Assembly (NCBI RefSeq): GCF_002976435.1
Contig: NZ_PUGF01000001.1
Span: 496,001 to 560,000 of the forward strand
Direction: 5' to 3'
Source: Solimicrobium silvestre
GTDB lineage: Bacteria > Pseudomonadota > Gammaproteobacteria > Burkholderiales > Burkholderiaceae_D
DNA: 64,000 nt
Part shown: positions 17,477 through 26,809 of the stretch, piece by piece
Layout of the letters: every line of letters starts with the position of its first letter
How positions within the stretch are numbered: position 1 is the stretch's first letter
Made by a program: the position numbers and the translations under genes
The notes under the pieces: model-generated
The model's database searches: none
The model's input: the letters and a program-made list of their open reading frames with translations, nothing else
Told to the model about the DNA's origin: nothing

Positions 17477-18046
17477 TTACTGATGAACCGGCAATGTAAT
17501 GGTTTCTGTTGATCCGTTTTTACCAGGGAAATTCTGGAAAGCGCTGTCCATTAAATAGTCCATGCTGATCGATAATTCCGGATTAGGACTCATTAAACGA
17601 CTGCGCACGGTGTAGATATTTTTACCGTCGGCTATACGACTAATCGACACTTCCATGTGATGCATGAAGACGGTATCAACCGATGTTTGCCAGCCAGAAC
17701 CGTAATAAGGTCCGTGACGGAATCCATACGGGCCATAAATCGGCGCAGGTTGCAAAGAGCTTGCGACTGCCTGGGTAGTGCCATAGTTGAGCGAAACTTT
17801 TAAGCTCGGATCTTTATTCACCATCACATAACCAACATGCTGTAATTCTTGGTTTAACAGTGTTACGTAACTACTAAATTCAAGGTTATTCGCTTGCTCA
17901 GGAGTCGCTTCTACCATGTATGTTTTATTTGTTTCAGTGCCAGTTAAGGTATGAAATACAGTAACGTTGCTGACCACCGAAGGCGCCGCACAACCAGCCA
18001 GTAGTGCGGTTAAAACTACGGTAAATAAAATTAAACTTCTTTTCAC
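17477..18046 (-). CDS. DUF4136 family lipoprotein
   Basis: A 189-residue lipoprotein. The signal peptide MKRSLILFTVVLTALLAGC ends in a lipobox (LLAGC, Cys19), so it should be lipid-anchored, probably in the outer membrane. The body follows the DUF4136 layout: 'VTVFHTLTG', 'YVTLLNQELQHVGYVMV', 'LKVSLNYGT', a Gly/Pro/Tyr-rich stretch (IYGPYGFRHGPYYGSGW) and a C-terminal beta-rich 'VSISRIADGKNIYTVRSRL'. Function of the family is unknown. The GTG at 18046 is preferred because AAGGAG lies six bases upstream; the ATG at 18067 has none. Monocistronic. Confidence 0.87.
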   Translation of the reverse strand: MKRSLILFTVVLTALLAGCAAPSVVSNVTVFHTLTGTETNKTYMVEATPEQANNLEFSSYVTLLNQELQHVGYVMVNKDPSLKVSLNYGTTQAVASSLQPAPIYGPYGFRHGPYYGSGWQTSVDTVFMHHMEVSISRIADGKNIYTVRSRLMSPNPELSISMDYLMDSAFQNFPGKNGSTETITLPVHQ

Positions 18047-18217
18047 GATCTTCTCCTTTTTTTGCAATTGTTATTGATGATGCTATAAAAATGACGCTCA
18101 AATGTTTCATTTTGTAAAAAAATGCTTCTTATTTTTGCGCTCATAGACGGAATTTTATATGTTAATCCCACTACATTGGTAGAATATTGGCTTGCCCCTA
18201 AAATAACCACAATACCT

Positions 18218-20926
18218 ATGCGCACAGACACTAACACTGACAGTAACCTGACCATTTACCGCAAAGATTACACGGCCCCAAGTTTTTGGGTGGACACCGT
18301 TGAGATGGGTTTTGATCTTGATCCTAAATCCACTGTCGTCTCGACTCGGACTACCTTAAAACGGAATACGGAGAGCACAGAAAAAGACCTGATTTTATTT
18401 GGCGAATCATTAAAATTAGTCCAGATCCGCATGAATGGTCAAAAACTAGCCCGTACCGCCTATGAGATTGATAAACACTCATTACGGATTTTTAATCCGC
18501 CGAATGAAATTATCTTAGACATCGAAACCCAGATTTCCCCGATCAAAAATACCTCCTTATCTGGCTTATACGTTTCTAACGATAATTTTTTCACCCAATG
18601 CGAAGCCGAAGGTTTCCGCAAAATCACCTACTTCCAAGATCGCCCAGATGTGATGGCTAAGTTTACCGTCATGCTGCGCGCCGACAAGAAGAAATATCCG
18701 GTGCTGCTGTCAAACGGAAACCTGATAGAAAAAGGCAAATTGAGCGATGGCCGCCATTTCGCCAAATGGGAAGATCCGTTTAAAAAACCGTCGTATTTAT
18801 TCGCATTGGTTGCCGGTAAATTAGTCTGCCAGGAAGAAAAAATTAAACTACAATCGGGCCGTAAAGCCTTGCTGCAAGTATGGGTAGAAAAAGGTAATCT
18901 GGATAAAACCCAGCACGCCATGGACTCCCTGCAAAACAGCATATTCTGGGATGAACAACGCTTCGGCCTGGAACTGGATTTAGAACGCTTCATGATCGTT
19001 GCCGTGTCTGATTTTAATATGGGCGCGATGGAAAACAAGGGCTTGAATATTTTCAATACCAAGTACGTGTTAGCCAACTCCAAAGTCGCGACGGATGCGG
19101 ATTATGCCGGTATTGAATCGGTAGTTGGACACGAATATTTTCATAACTGGACCGGCAACCGCGTTACTTGCCGCGACTGGTTCCAGTTATCCTTAAAAGA
19201 AGGCTTAACCGTATTCCGCGATCAGGAATTTTCTGCTGACATGATCGGCACCAACAGCGGCCGCGCCGTCAACCGGATTGCCGATGTGCGCGTATTACGC
19301 CAAGCACAGTTTCCGGAAGATGCAGGACCGATGTCGCATCCGGTACGCCCTGAATCGTATGTGGAAATCAACAACTTCTACAGTGTCACCGTGTATGAAA
19401 AAGGTGCGGAAGTTGTGCGCATGTATTACACCTTGCTGGGCCATGAAGGCTTTAGAAAAGGGATGGATCTCTACTTTAAACGCCACGATGGTCAAGCAGT
19501 TACCTGCGACGATTTCCGCGCGGCGATGGCAGACTCCAGTGGTCGTGATTTGACCCAGTTTGAACGCTGGTACAGCCAATCTGGCACACCGCGTTTAAAA
19601 GTTGCTACAAAATACGACGCAGCCAAACAGACTTTCGAGATGACGTTCACCCAATCTTGCCCAGCAACTGCAGGACAAGATAAAAAACAGCCGTTCCATA
19701 TTCCTGTGGCCGTCGGCTTGCTAAATGCAGCGGGTCAGGACATGCCTTTGCATTGCCAGGAACAGGCTAATCCAACCGACAGTACTACCTTGGTATTGGA
19801 AATCACTAAAGCCAAACAGGTATTCCACTTTACCAACGTCACCGAGCAACCAACGCCATCCATTTTGCGCAATTTCTCTGCGCCGGTGGAATTGGAAATG
19901 GACTACTCTGATGACCAGTTAGCGCATTTATTAGCGCACGACAGCGACGCCTTTAATCGCTGGGAAGCCGGTCAACGGTTAGCTATGCGACGCTTATTGA
20001 AACTGACTGCAGCGGTGCAAGTGCAACAACCGTTAGAGCTGGACACGATGTTCATTGAAGCTTTGCGTAAAACCTTAAATGACAGCACCTTGGACGCAGC
20101 GTTCCGCGAACAAGTTTTAACATTGCCTTCCACCACCAACGTGGCAGAGCAGATGGATGTGATCGACCCGCAAGCCATCAAAGCCGCACGCGACTTTATG
20201 CGCAGCGAAATCACCCGTCATTTAAAAGCAGATTTACTCACTGCGTATGAAAACAATTTGACACCCGGTAAATACAGTCCTGATGCGAGCTCCACAGGAA
20301 TGCGCGCCTTAAAAAATCTGGCGCTGGCCTATTTACAAGAATGGCCTAAATCCAGCACGTTTGAATTAGCCGATAGCCAATGTGCCAACGCAAAAAATAT
20401 GACTGACCGGATCGGTGCCTTGGCCGCGATGGTAAATGCAGAGATCTTAACCGGCGGTACACATAAAGACGCCACGAAGTCAGCTAATAAAGCCGTTGCA
20501 CATGCTCTGAAACAGTTTTACAACGACTTTAAACAAGAGGCTTTAGTCATCGATAAATGGTTTATGTTGCAAGGCAGCGCTGGCAGTACCGATGTCGCCA
20601 AAATGCGTAAATTATTAAAGCACCCTGCGTTTACCCTAAGCAACCCGAACCGGGCGCGCAGTTTGATTTTTGCCTTCTGCAATGCCAACCCGTCGCAGTT
20701 CCACGCGGCCGATGGAAGCGGTTATGCATTGTGGGCTGATCTGGTAATTGAACTGAACGCGATTAATCCGCAAGTTGCGGCGCGTTTGGCACGTAGTTTA
20801 GATCGCTGGCGCAAATACACTCCGGCGTTGCAAGAGTTTATGCAAGCGGCTTTGCAAAAAGTGGCGGCATCAAAAAATCTATCGAAAGATGTTTTAGAAA
20901 TTGTGACCAAGGCGCTTGCCGCTTAA
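18218..20926 (+). CDS. pepN: Aminopeptidase N (M1 family metallopeptidase)
   Basis: A zinc-dependent aminopeptidase of about 902 residues, close to E. coli PepN (870), which trims N-terminal residues from cytoplasmic peptides. The exopeptidase motif GAMEN is at residues 269-273. The zinc site HEYFH is at 305-309, with the third ligand Glu near 328 in 'LKEGLTVF'. The C-terminal half carries the alpha-helical PepN domain. The ATG at 18218 is chosen because MRTDTNTDSNLTIYRKDY matches typical PepN N-termini; the longer frame from 18122 encodes an unrelated hydrophobic stretch. Shine-Dalgarno is weak. It pairs functionally with PepA and the peptide importers in this window. Confidence 0.95.
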   Translation: MRTDTNTDSNLTIYRKDYTAPSFWVDTVEMGFDLDPKSTVVSTRTTLKRNTESTEKDLILFGESLKLVQIRMNGQKLARTAYEIDKHSLRIFNPPNEIILDIETQISPIKNTSLSGLYVSNDNFFTQCEAEGFRKITYFQDRPDVMAKFTVMLRADKKKYPVLLSNGNLIEKGKLSDGRHFAKWEDPFKKPSYLFALVAGKLVCQEEKIKLQSGRKALLQVWVEKGNLDKTQHAMDSLQNSIFWDEQRFGLELDLERFMIVAVSDFNMGAMENKGLNIFNTKYVLANSKVATDADYAGIESVVGHEYFHNWTGNRVTCRDWFQLSLKEGLTVFRDQEFSADMIGTNSGRAVNRIADVRVLRQAQFPEDAGPMSHPVRPESYVEINNFYSVTVYEKGAEVVRMYYTLLGHEGFRKGMDLYFKRHDGQAVTCDDFRAAMADSSGRDLTQFERWYSQSGTPRLKVATKYDAAKQTFEMTFTQSCPATAGQDKKQPFHIPVAVGLLNAAGQDMPLHCQEQANPTDSTTLVLEITKAKQVFHFTNVTEQPTPSILRNFSAPVELEMDYSDDQLAHLLAHDSDAFNRWEAGQRLAMRRLLKLTAAVQVQQPLELDTMFIEALRKTLNDSTLDAAFREQVLTLPSTTNVAEQMDVIDPQAIKAARDFMRSEITRHLKADLLTAYENNLTPGKYSPDASSTGMRALKNLALAYLQEWPKSSTFELADSQCANAKNMTDRIGALAAMVNAEILTGGTHKDATKSANKAVAHALKQFYNDFKQEALVIDKWFMLQGSAGSTDVAKMRKLLKHPAFTLSNPNRARSLIFAFCNANPSQFHAADGSGYALWADLVIELNAINPQVAARLARSLDRWRKYTPALQEFMQAALQKVAASKNLSKDVLEIVTKALAA

Positions 20927-20940
20927 TGAATACCAGTTTC

Positions 20941-21055
20941 GTAGGGTGGGCACAGGTTCATCGTGCCCACGCGTTACGTTCGATCAATAATATTTTCAAA
21001 TAAATCCATTGTTTATCAATGGTTACGCGTGGGCACAAAACCGTGCCCACCCTAC
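20941..21055. repeat. Two-hairpin inverted repeat element (BIME/MITE-like)
   Basis: Two copies of a roughly 36-bp sequence lie in opposite orientation about 40 bases apart. The outer 13 bases (GTAGGGTGGGCAC and its complement) are perfect. Each copy is itself a hairpin with GTGGGCAC and GTGCCCAC arms. It fills most of the gap between pepN and fbp. Confidence 0.85.
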
Positions 21056-21089
21056 CGAATTAATTAACAAGCTATTGAAGAAAGACCAT

Positions 21090-22094
21090 ATGAAACGCAT
21101 CAGCTTAACGCAGTACCTAGTCGAAGAACAGCGCCTCAACAACAACATCCCTGCTGAATTGCGGCTGTTGATTGAGGTAGTGGCGCGTGCCTGTAAAACC
21201 ATTAGCCATGCCGTGGGCAAAGGCGCTTTAGGTGAAGTGTTGGGCAGCGCGGAAACTGAGAATATTCAAGGCGAAGTGCAAAAGAAACTCGACGTTTTAT
21301 CGAACGAAATTCTGTTGGAAGCCAATGAATGGGGCGGCCATTTAGCGGCCATGGCATCGGAAGAAATGGAAACTATCCATTTAATCCCGAACCGTTATCC
21401 TAAAGGCGAATACATGTTGTTGTTCGACCCATTGGACGGCTCATCCAACATTGACGTCAACGTTTCAATCGGCACGATATTCTCAGTATTAAAAGCGCCG
21501 GAAGGCATGGAAACGCCGACTGAACAAGACTTTTTACAAGCTGGCTCCAAACAGGTAGCTGCCGGTTATGCGCTGTACGGCCCGCAAACCTTGTTGGTTC
21601 TCACCACAGGCCACGGCGTAAATTGCTTTACCTTAGATCGTGAAATGGGTTCTTGGGTGCTGACGCAACGCGACATGAAAATCCCGGTTGATACACAAGA
21701 GTTTGCGATTAACGCATCCAATACGCGCCATTGGTATCCACCGGTGACACGTTATGTTGATGAAATGTTGGCAGGCTCCACCGGCCCACTCGGCAAAAAC
21801 TTCAATATGCGCTGGATTGCGTCTATGGTCGCCGACGTGCATCGCATTTTGAATCGCGGCGGTATTTTCATGTACCCAGCCGACGCGCGTGAACCGGATA
21901 AAGCCGGCAAATTACGCTTGATGTATGAGGCTAATCCGATGTCGATGTTAGTTGAGCAGGCCGGCGGCGCCGCCACCAATGGCAAACAGCGCATGCTGGA
22001 TGTACAACCTGAAAAATTACATCAACGGGTTCCGGTATTTTTAGGTTCTAAAAATGAAGTGGAACGGGTTACTGCTTATCATCAAGAGACATAA
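21090..22094 (+). CDS. fbp: Class 1 fructose-1,6-bisphosphatase
   Basis: A 334-residue gluconeogenic enzyme hydrolysing fructose-1,6-bisphosphate to fructose-6-phosphate in the cytoplasm. The metal- and substrate-binding signature '[19 protein letters not shown]' is at about residues 112-130, and the C-terminal '[20 protein letters not shown]' with '[10 protein letters not shown]' is intact. Length is normal. The ATG at 21090 follows a GAAGAAAG Shine-Dalgarno; the longer frame from 21009 runs into the repeat element and is not coding. A strong terminator follows. Its own promoter must lie in or near the repeat. Confidence 0.96.
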   Translation: MKRISLTQYLVEEQRLNNNIPAELRLLIEVVARACKTISHAVGKGALGEVLGSAETENIQGEVQKKLDVLSNEILLEANEWGGHLAAMASEEMETIHLIPNRYPKGEYMLLFDPLDGSSNIDVNVSIGTIFSVLKAPEGMETPTEQDFLQAGSKQVAAGYALYGPQTLLVLTTGHGVNCFTLDREMGSWVLTQRDMKIPVDTQEFAINASNTRHWYPPVTRYVDEMLAGSTGPLGKNFNMRWIASMVADVHRILNRGGIFMYPADAREPDKAGKLRLMYEANPMSMLVEQAGGAATNGKQRMLDVQPEKLHQRVPVFLGSKNEVERVTAYHQET

Positions 22095-22115
22095 TTTTTG
22101 TTGATCTGAACCAAA

Positions 22116-22142
22116 ATAAAGGGCCCTAGCGGCCCTTTATTC
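22116..22142 (+). terminator. Rho-independent terminator of fbp
   Basis: AATAAAGGGCC and GGCCCTTTATT form a perfect 11-bp stem around CTAGC, 21 bases after the fbp stop codon. Confidence 0.85.
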
Positions 22143-22169
22143 ATATTATCCCCCCTTCAAAATTCCTCC

Positions 22170-22217
22170 TTTTTATATACACCCTATTGTTTTAAAAAAT
22201 CTAACGTATCAAATGCG
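22170..22217 (-). repeat. Interspersed motif, copy C (variant), in the fbp-cyclase gap
   Basis: Read on the minus strand: CATTTGATACGTTAG, a 15-base A/T spacer and GGGTGTATATAA, matching copies A and B except for two fewer spacer bases and a few changes. The surrounding gap 22143-22514 is AT-rich and holds no gene; a short AATAACT...AGTTATT hairpin sits near 22222-22240. Confidence 0.45.
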
Positions 22218-22514
22218 GTTTTAATAACTCAAAAGTTATTTTTAAACAATATATTTTATTCCCAGTCTCTATGCCACACGATCGTCATCACTAACCCATT
22301 GCTGACTTTCTATGTGCAAAAATATGGGCATTCAAAATATGTAATTGAATAGATTCAGCCAGATAATTACATCTAATTTGCGCCGATATAATAAGAAATT
22401 GTAATTATTTGCAATCTAACCTATCTTAAATGTAGATGATTATTTAGACCGATTGAGATGAATCCAGCTTATTAAAAAAGATTGACTGTTTCAATTTATA
22501 TATTGGAATCTTAA

Positions 22515-23474
22515 ATGCTTATTCCAGAAAAACCGGACAATGAGGTCAGCCGAATCGACACGTTGCGATCATTCAATATATTAGATACGGCACCCGAGGA
22601 ACGATTTGACCGATTAACGCGGTTGGCAAAACGCATTTTTGATGTGCCCATTGCGCTTGTCAGTCTGGTCGATGTAAATCGACAATGGTTTAAGTCATGC
22701 ATGGGATTATCGGTAAGTGAAACTCCAAGGGAAATTTCATTTTGTGGGCATGCAATCTTGTCCGACGAAATCTTTACCGTACCCGATACTCTTGCGGATG
22801 AGCGTTTTTTCGATAACCCATTAGTCACCAGCGATCCTCATATTCGCTTTTATGCAGGCTGCCCGTTAACGGTTCCAAATGGAAGCAAACTGGGCACCCT
22901 ATGTTTAATTGATATGACCCCTCGTGATTTGAATGAAGACGACCGTAAACTTTTGCGCGATCTTGCTAGCATGGCAGAGCAAGAAATTGCCGCAGTTCAA
23001 ATGGCAACCTTAGATGAGTTGACTTTGCTGTCTAACCGCCGGGGATTTGAAGTACTAGGACAACATGCACTTAATGTCTGCAAAAGAATTAATAAGCCTG
23101 CTTCGATTTTGTTTTTTGATCTGAATAAGTTCAAAAAAATTAATGATACCTATGGGCATGCGGAGGGAGATTACGCACTTAAAAAATTCTCTGAAATACT
23201 GAGGCTAATTTTTCGAGACAGTGATGTAATTTCACGGCTTGGTGGCGACGAATTCGTCATTTTATTAACTAATGCAAACTACGAAAGTAGCTCAGAAGTT
23301 ATTCGACGATTACGTCAAAAATTGGACGAATACAATAAAAAAGCAGAGCGTGGTTATGACATTTCTTTTAGTGTTGGGCAAATCGAATACGATTCAGAAA
23401 AACATGCATCACTAGCAGACCTGATCCAAGAAGCTGATGCCGCAATGTACGTGAAAAAGCATACTAAACATTGA
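22515..23474 (+). CDS. GAF-GGDEF diguanylate cyclase
   Basis: A 319-residue cytoplasmic signalling enzyme predicted to make cyclic di-GMP from GTP. An N-terminal GAF domain (about residues 20-155, with 'FCGHAIL' and 'FYAGCPLTVPNGSKLGTLCL') is followed by a GGDEF domain. The active-site GGDEF is intact at 243-247, and the inhibitory I-site RxxD is present as 'RDSD' five residues before it, so product feedback is expected. No membrane segment is seen. It is the first gene of a c-di-GMP-related group; the next gene starts 74 bases downstream. The GAF ligand is unknown. Confidence 0.93.
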   Translation: MLIPEKPDNEVSRIDTLRSFNILDTAPEERFDRLTRLAKRIFDVPIALVSLVDVNRQWFKSCMGLSVSETPREISFCGHAILSDEIFTVPDTLADERFFDNPLVTSDPHIRFYAGCPLTVPNGSKLGTLCLIDMTPRDLNEDDRKLLRDLASMAEQEIAAVQMATLDELTLLSNRRGFEVLGQHALNVCKRINKPASILFFDLNKFKKINDTYGHAEGDYALKKFSEILRLIFRDSDVISRLGGDEFVILLTNANYESSSEVIRRLRQKLDEYNKKAERGYDISFSVGQIEYDSEKHASLADLIQEADAAMYVKKHTKH

Positions 23475-23548
23475 TCATTAATCATAACAACAATCGACCT
23501 AACTCCCGACTTACCCGCATCCTAATTAACAGCTTAACAGGTGCCAAC

Positions 23549-24280
23549 ATGAAAATAGTCATCGCTTCCAGTGCGTTGATTGCGGTAATGTTTTCAACTC
23601 CGGTATTGGCTGACCCAGACGATAGTATTTTGACGAACTACTCTGAAAACGGGTTGCGCCAAATTGATTTTAAACTGGGCTCACTCGGACAAACAGGACA
23701 GCCCAGCCAAGATGCATCAACACTAGGATTCGGTTACGGTTTTACCGAAAACTGGTTTAGTGAAATTTATGTGGGCTATGTAAAAATAGGGAGTGGTGCT
23801 ACTGAGTTCGATTCCGCCGCATGGCAAAACACGTTCTTGCTTACCAATAGCCAGTCACCCGTCGACGTTGGCCTGTACACCGAAATCGAATACGAACACG
23901 ATCGTACTGCTGGTGAACAACTCACTTTTGGCCCGCTGCTGCAAACTGAATTAGGTTTAACAAAAATCAATTTCAACTTATTATTTCAGCGTAATTACTT
24001 CGCCGATTTTTCCAATCCGATGCAGATGGGTTACCAATGGCAAGTTAAGCAGCACTTGAATCTGCCGGTTGATTTAGGCATACAGGGTTTCGGCGAATTC
24101 GGCCAATGGGATCATTGGGCGGCGCAAAAAGATCAGTCACACCGCCTCGGCCCAGCGTTATTTGGAAAAATTGCATTAAGCGAGAAAAATGTGATCAACT
24201 ACAATGCCGCCATCTTGTTTGACGTATTTGATCAAACCCATGCCACCACATTCCGGATGCAAGCCGTGCTTGGTTTTTGA
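23549..24280 (+). CDS. Predicted outer-membrane beta-barrel protein
   Basis: A 243-residue secreted protein with a signal peptide ending in VLA before Asp. The mature part alternates hydrophobic and polar residues in barrel-like strands ('TLGFGYGFTENWFSEIYVGYV', 'VDVGLYTEIEYEHD', 'NLLFQRNYFADF') and ends in a Phe ('MQAVLGF'), typical of outer-membrane proteins. No named family is recognised. The start at 23549 is chosen for its signal peptide and an AGGT element. It sits between the GAF-GGDEF gene and the converging GGDEF-EAL gene, so it may belong to the same regulatory group. Confidence 0.72.
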   Translation: MKIVIASSALIAVMFSTPVLADPDDSILTNYSENGLRQIDFKLGSLGQTGQPSQDASTLGFGYGFTENWFSEIYVGYVKIGSGATEFDSAAWQNTFLLTNSQSPVDVGLYTEIEYEHDRTAGEQLTFGPLLQTELGLTKINFNLLFQRNYFADFSNPMQMGYQWQVKQHLNLPVDLGIQGFGEFGQWDHWAAQKDQSHRLGPALFGKIALSEKNVINYNAAILFDVFDQTHATTFRMQAVLGF

Positions 24281-24319
24281 ATGCCGGAACTCTTTGCTAC
24301 TTACTCATTCGCTACTCAT

Positions 24320-26809
24320 TCATTTACTACTAACCGTGTCTCGCTTCATACGAGGCGGAACCCATTGCGCAATCCAGCCAATTAATTGCGCTGCTGGCAT
24401 AGGTCGGCTCATAAAATATCCCTGACCTTGATCGCAGCCCATTTTCGCCAGCAGCCACCAAACAGCCTCGCTTTCAATTCCCTCCGCCACCACCCGTAAC
24501 CCCATATTGTGACCAAGATCAATAGTCGAGCGGACGATTTTAGCGTCCTCAATATCGGATTCCATATTCATCACAAAGGACTGGTCTATTTTAAGTTCAT
24601 CGACCGGCAGCCGCTTCAAATACGCCAGTGACGAGTAACCGGTACCGAAATCGTCGATCGACAAATCAACACCCATCGCGTGCAAGCCATCCAAAGTCAG
24701 CAAGGCACGCACCGGATCATCCATGATCGAGCTCTCGGTAATTTCAAGACAAAACGAGGATGCGGAAACAGCATAGCGTGCCAGCATGGCAGAAAATTTG
24801 GCGGGCAAATTCTGATCGAGTAAATCGCGGGTCGACAAGTTAACCGATATCTTAGCGTTGATTCCGTAGGCAGTTAAGTCGCGGCACAACATGGCCGACT
24901 GCTCCAGCATCCAGCGCGTTAAAGCACGGATAAAGCCAGTTTGCTCCGAAAATGGAATGAACTGGTCAGGATAAATCATGCCTTTTTCCGGATGTTCCCA
25001 ACGCACCAACGCTTCTAGTCCAATAAACTCGCCCGTATCGATCCGCAGTTTCGGCTGCACAAACATTTTAAATTCATTGCACTCTAACGCACGCCGTAGC
25101 TCACTCAACAATGACAAATTCTGCTGGCTGGCCTTATCCAGTGCCGGATCATAAAGAACGGCTTCATTACTATTTATTTTAGCGGCATACATCGCGACTT
25201 CGGCCCGGCTCATCAACGACTCGGCATCCGTTCCATGCAGTGGAAAACCCGCAATGCCAAGCCCGGCACCGAGATCAACGGTTTGGTCTTCCAACGAAAT
25301 GGGCAACTCAAGCGACTTCAACACCCGCGCCGCAATTTCTTTCGCTTCCGAAACGTCGGTCATCGGTAGCAATACCGCAAATTCATCGCCGCCCAGCCGT
25401 GCTACCGGGTAGTGAATTCCAACCGTTTTGGTCAACCGATGCGCCACCTGACGCAACAACTCATCACCGAAATGATGTCCCAGCACATCGTTCACATTTT
25501 TAAAACGATCCAGGTCCATCATCAATATGTGACCAGTTTTAGTTTGCTGATTTGTTTGCTTGTGTATGTGCCGATTTGTGCGCCGATTTGTGCGCTTATT
25601 TTCCTCGTGATTCGTCTGTTGGTTCGCCGGCTCATTGACCAGTTGCGCCGAATTTTTAATTGCCTCATCCAGCATGACGGTAAATTGAGCGCGGTTCGGC
25701 AGATTGGTCAACGTATCCCAATAAGCGAGCCGCCGAATCTGCGACTCATGTTTGGCGATGCCGCCGCGCATGCTTTCAAAGGCCATCGACAATTTACGGA
25801 TTTCGTCGTCGCCTTTAATTTCAATCTGGGTTTGATAATCACCATCGCCCAAGCGCTTGGCAATCGCCGTCAAATCCCGTAGCGGGCTGGCAATACGCCG
25901 CGCTGCGAAAAAACTCAAAATAAAGGCAACGAATGTCACCAAGCCGGTAATCATGATCAAACTGACTTGTAGCTGCCGGTAAGGCGCAATCGCTTCATCA
26001 ATCGATCGTTGCAACACGACAATCGCGCCCTGCCCTCCGGCCACACTTTGCACTAGCGGCAAAATGCGCACGCTATAGTCGCTTTTGGCAATACGTAATG
26101 GCATGAGCGCAGCGACCTTGCCAGATAAGCCTTGTAATAAAGACGCTACACTGCTCGCATCGGCTTGCGACAAGGTCGATACATCCGCCTGCCAACCACC
26201 GTCTTTATCACTAACCATAAAAGAGACATCCAGCGACGACAAATCGCGCATATCGGACGCCAACTTCAAGTCGAGCGGAAACGCCATCGCAATCCAGCCA
26301 ATGGTGACTGGCGCGCGAACCGGTACGACCAACACCTGATAGGGTCGATTTTCAAAAATACTCATCCCTACTGCACCGTCTTTTTCTTCAGCCTGATCAA
26401 TCAACAGCAAAATAGATTGTTCCAAACTGCCTGGCTGCTGCTTGGTGGTAGTCGCCTTAATCTGGCGATCCAGCCCCATAAACAAGGTCAGCGATGCATT
26501 AATCCGTTGCCCGGCATTGGTCAATACCGATTCAATGGTTTCTTTATCGTTGGACGCGATCGCCTGGCGAAATCCGTAATCTTTTGAAACAGCACGGGCA
26601 CTGCTCGTCAAGGTTTGCGCTTTTTGTTCCAGCAGACGATTAAATAAGGGCACGCCCAAAGCCAACTGGTCACGGATCGCCGCTTGCTCGTTATCGATAA
26701 TCCCATTGCGAATCACGCAAAAACTAACCGCCTGCCCAACCAGTATCAGGGCAAGGAATAAAGTAACAATTCGGCTTTCTAGGGTGCGGAAATGCATTGT
26801 TACCTTCAT
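24320..26809 (-). CDS. Membrane HAMP-GGDEF-EAL c-di-GMP signalling protein
   Basis: An 829-residue inner-membrane protein. A first membrane helix (residues 10-30), a periplasmic sensor of about 250 residues and a second helix near 280-300 are followed by HAMP, GGDEF (GGDEF at 473-477) and EAL (EAL at 599-601). EAL catalytic motifs are intact ('NLSTRDLLDQ', 'EITESSIM', 'DDFGTGYSS', 'KIDQSFV', 'VAEGIE'), so phosphodiesterase activity is likely. The GGDEF motif is intact but lacks the RxxD I-site. An Asn/Gln/Thr/Arg-rich insertion (residues 392-425) interrupts the start of the GGDEF domain. Its start overlaps the cupredoxin stop codon (TAATG), so the two are translationally coupled. An alternative start is the ATG at 26797. 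Confidence 0.92.
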   Translation of the reverse strand: MKVTMHFRTLESRIVTLFLALILVGQAVSFCVIRNGIIDNEQAAIRDQLALGVPLFNRLLEQKAQTLTSSARAVSKDYGFRQAIASNDKETIESVLTNAGQRINASLTLFMGLDRQIKATTTKQQPGSLEQSILLLIDQAEEKDGAVGMSIFENRPYQVLVVPVRAPVTIGWIAMAFPLDLKLASDMRDLSSLDVSFMVSDKDGGWQADVSTLSQADASSVASLLQGLSGKVAALMPLRIAKSDYSVRILPLVQSVAGGQGAIVVLQRSIDEAIAPYRQLQVSLIMITGLVTFVAFILSFFAARRIASPLRDLTAIAKRLGDGDYQTQIEIKGDDEIRKLSMAFESMRGGIAKHESQIRRLAYWDTLTNLPNRAQFTVMLDEAIKNSAQLVNEPANQQTNHEENKRTNRRTNRHIHKQTNQQTKTGHILMMDLDRFKNVNDVLGHHFGDELLRQVAHRLTKTVGIHYPVARLGGDEFAVLLPMTDVSEAKEIAARVLKSLELPISLEDQTVDLGAGLGIAGFPLHGTDAESLMSRAEVAMYAAKINSNEAVLYDPALDKASQQNLSLLSELRRALECNEFKMFVQPKLRIDTGEFIGLEALVRWEHPEKGMIYPDQFIPFSEQTGFIRALTRWMLEQSAMLCRDLTAYGINAKISVNLSTRDLLDQNLPAKFSAMLARYAVSASSFCLEITESSIMDDPVRALLTLDGLHAMGVDLSIDDFGTGYSSLAYLKRLPVDELKIDQSFVMNMESDIEDAKIVRSTIDLGHNMGLRVVAEGIESEAVWWLLAKMGCDQGQGYFMSRPMPAAQLIGWIAQWVPPRMKRDTVSSK

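Noticed and set aside
26085-26587. Overlapping plus-strand frames opposite the GGDEF-EAL gene
   Set aside because: They lie within a well-supported minus-strand gene with intact domains and show no homology.
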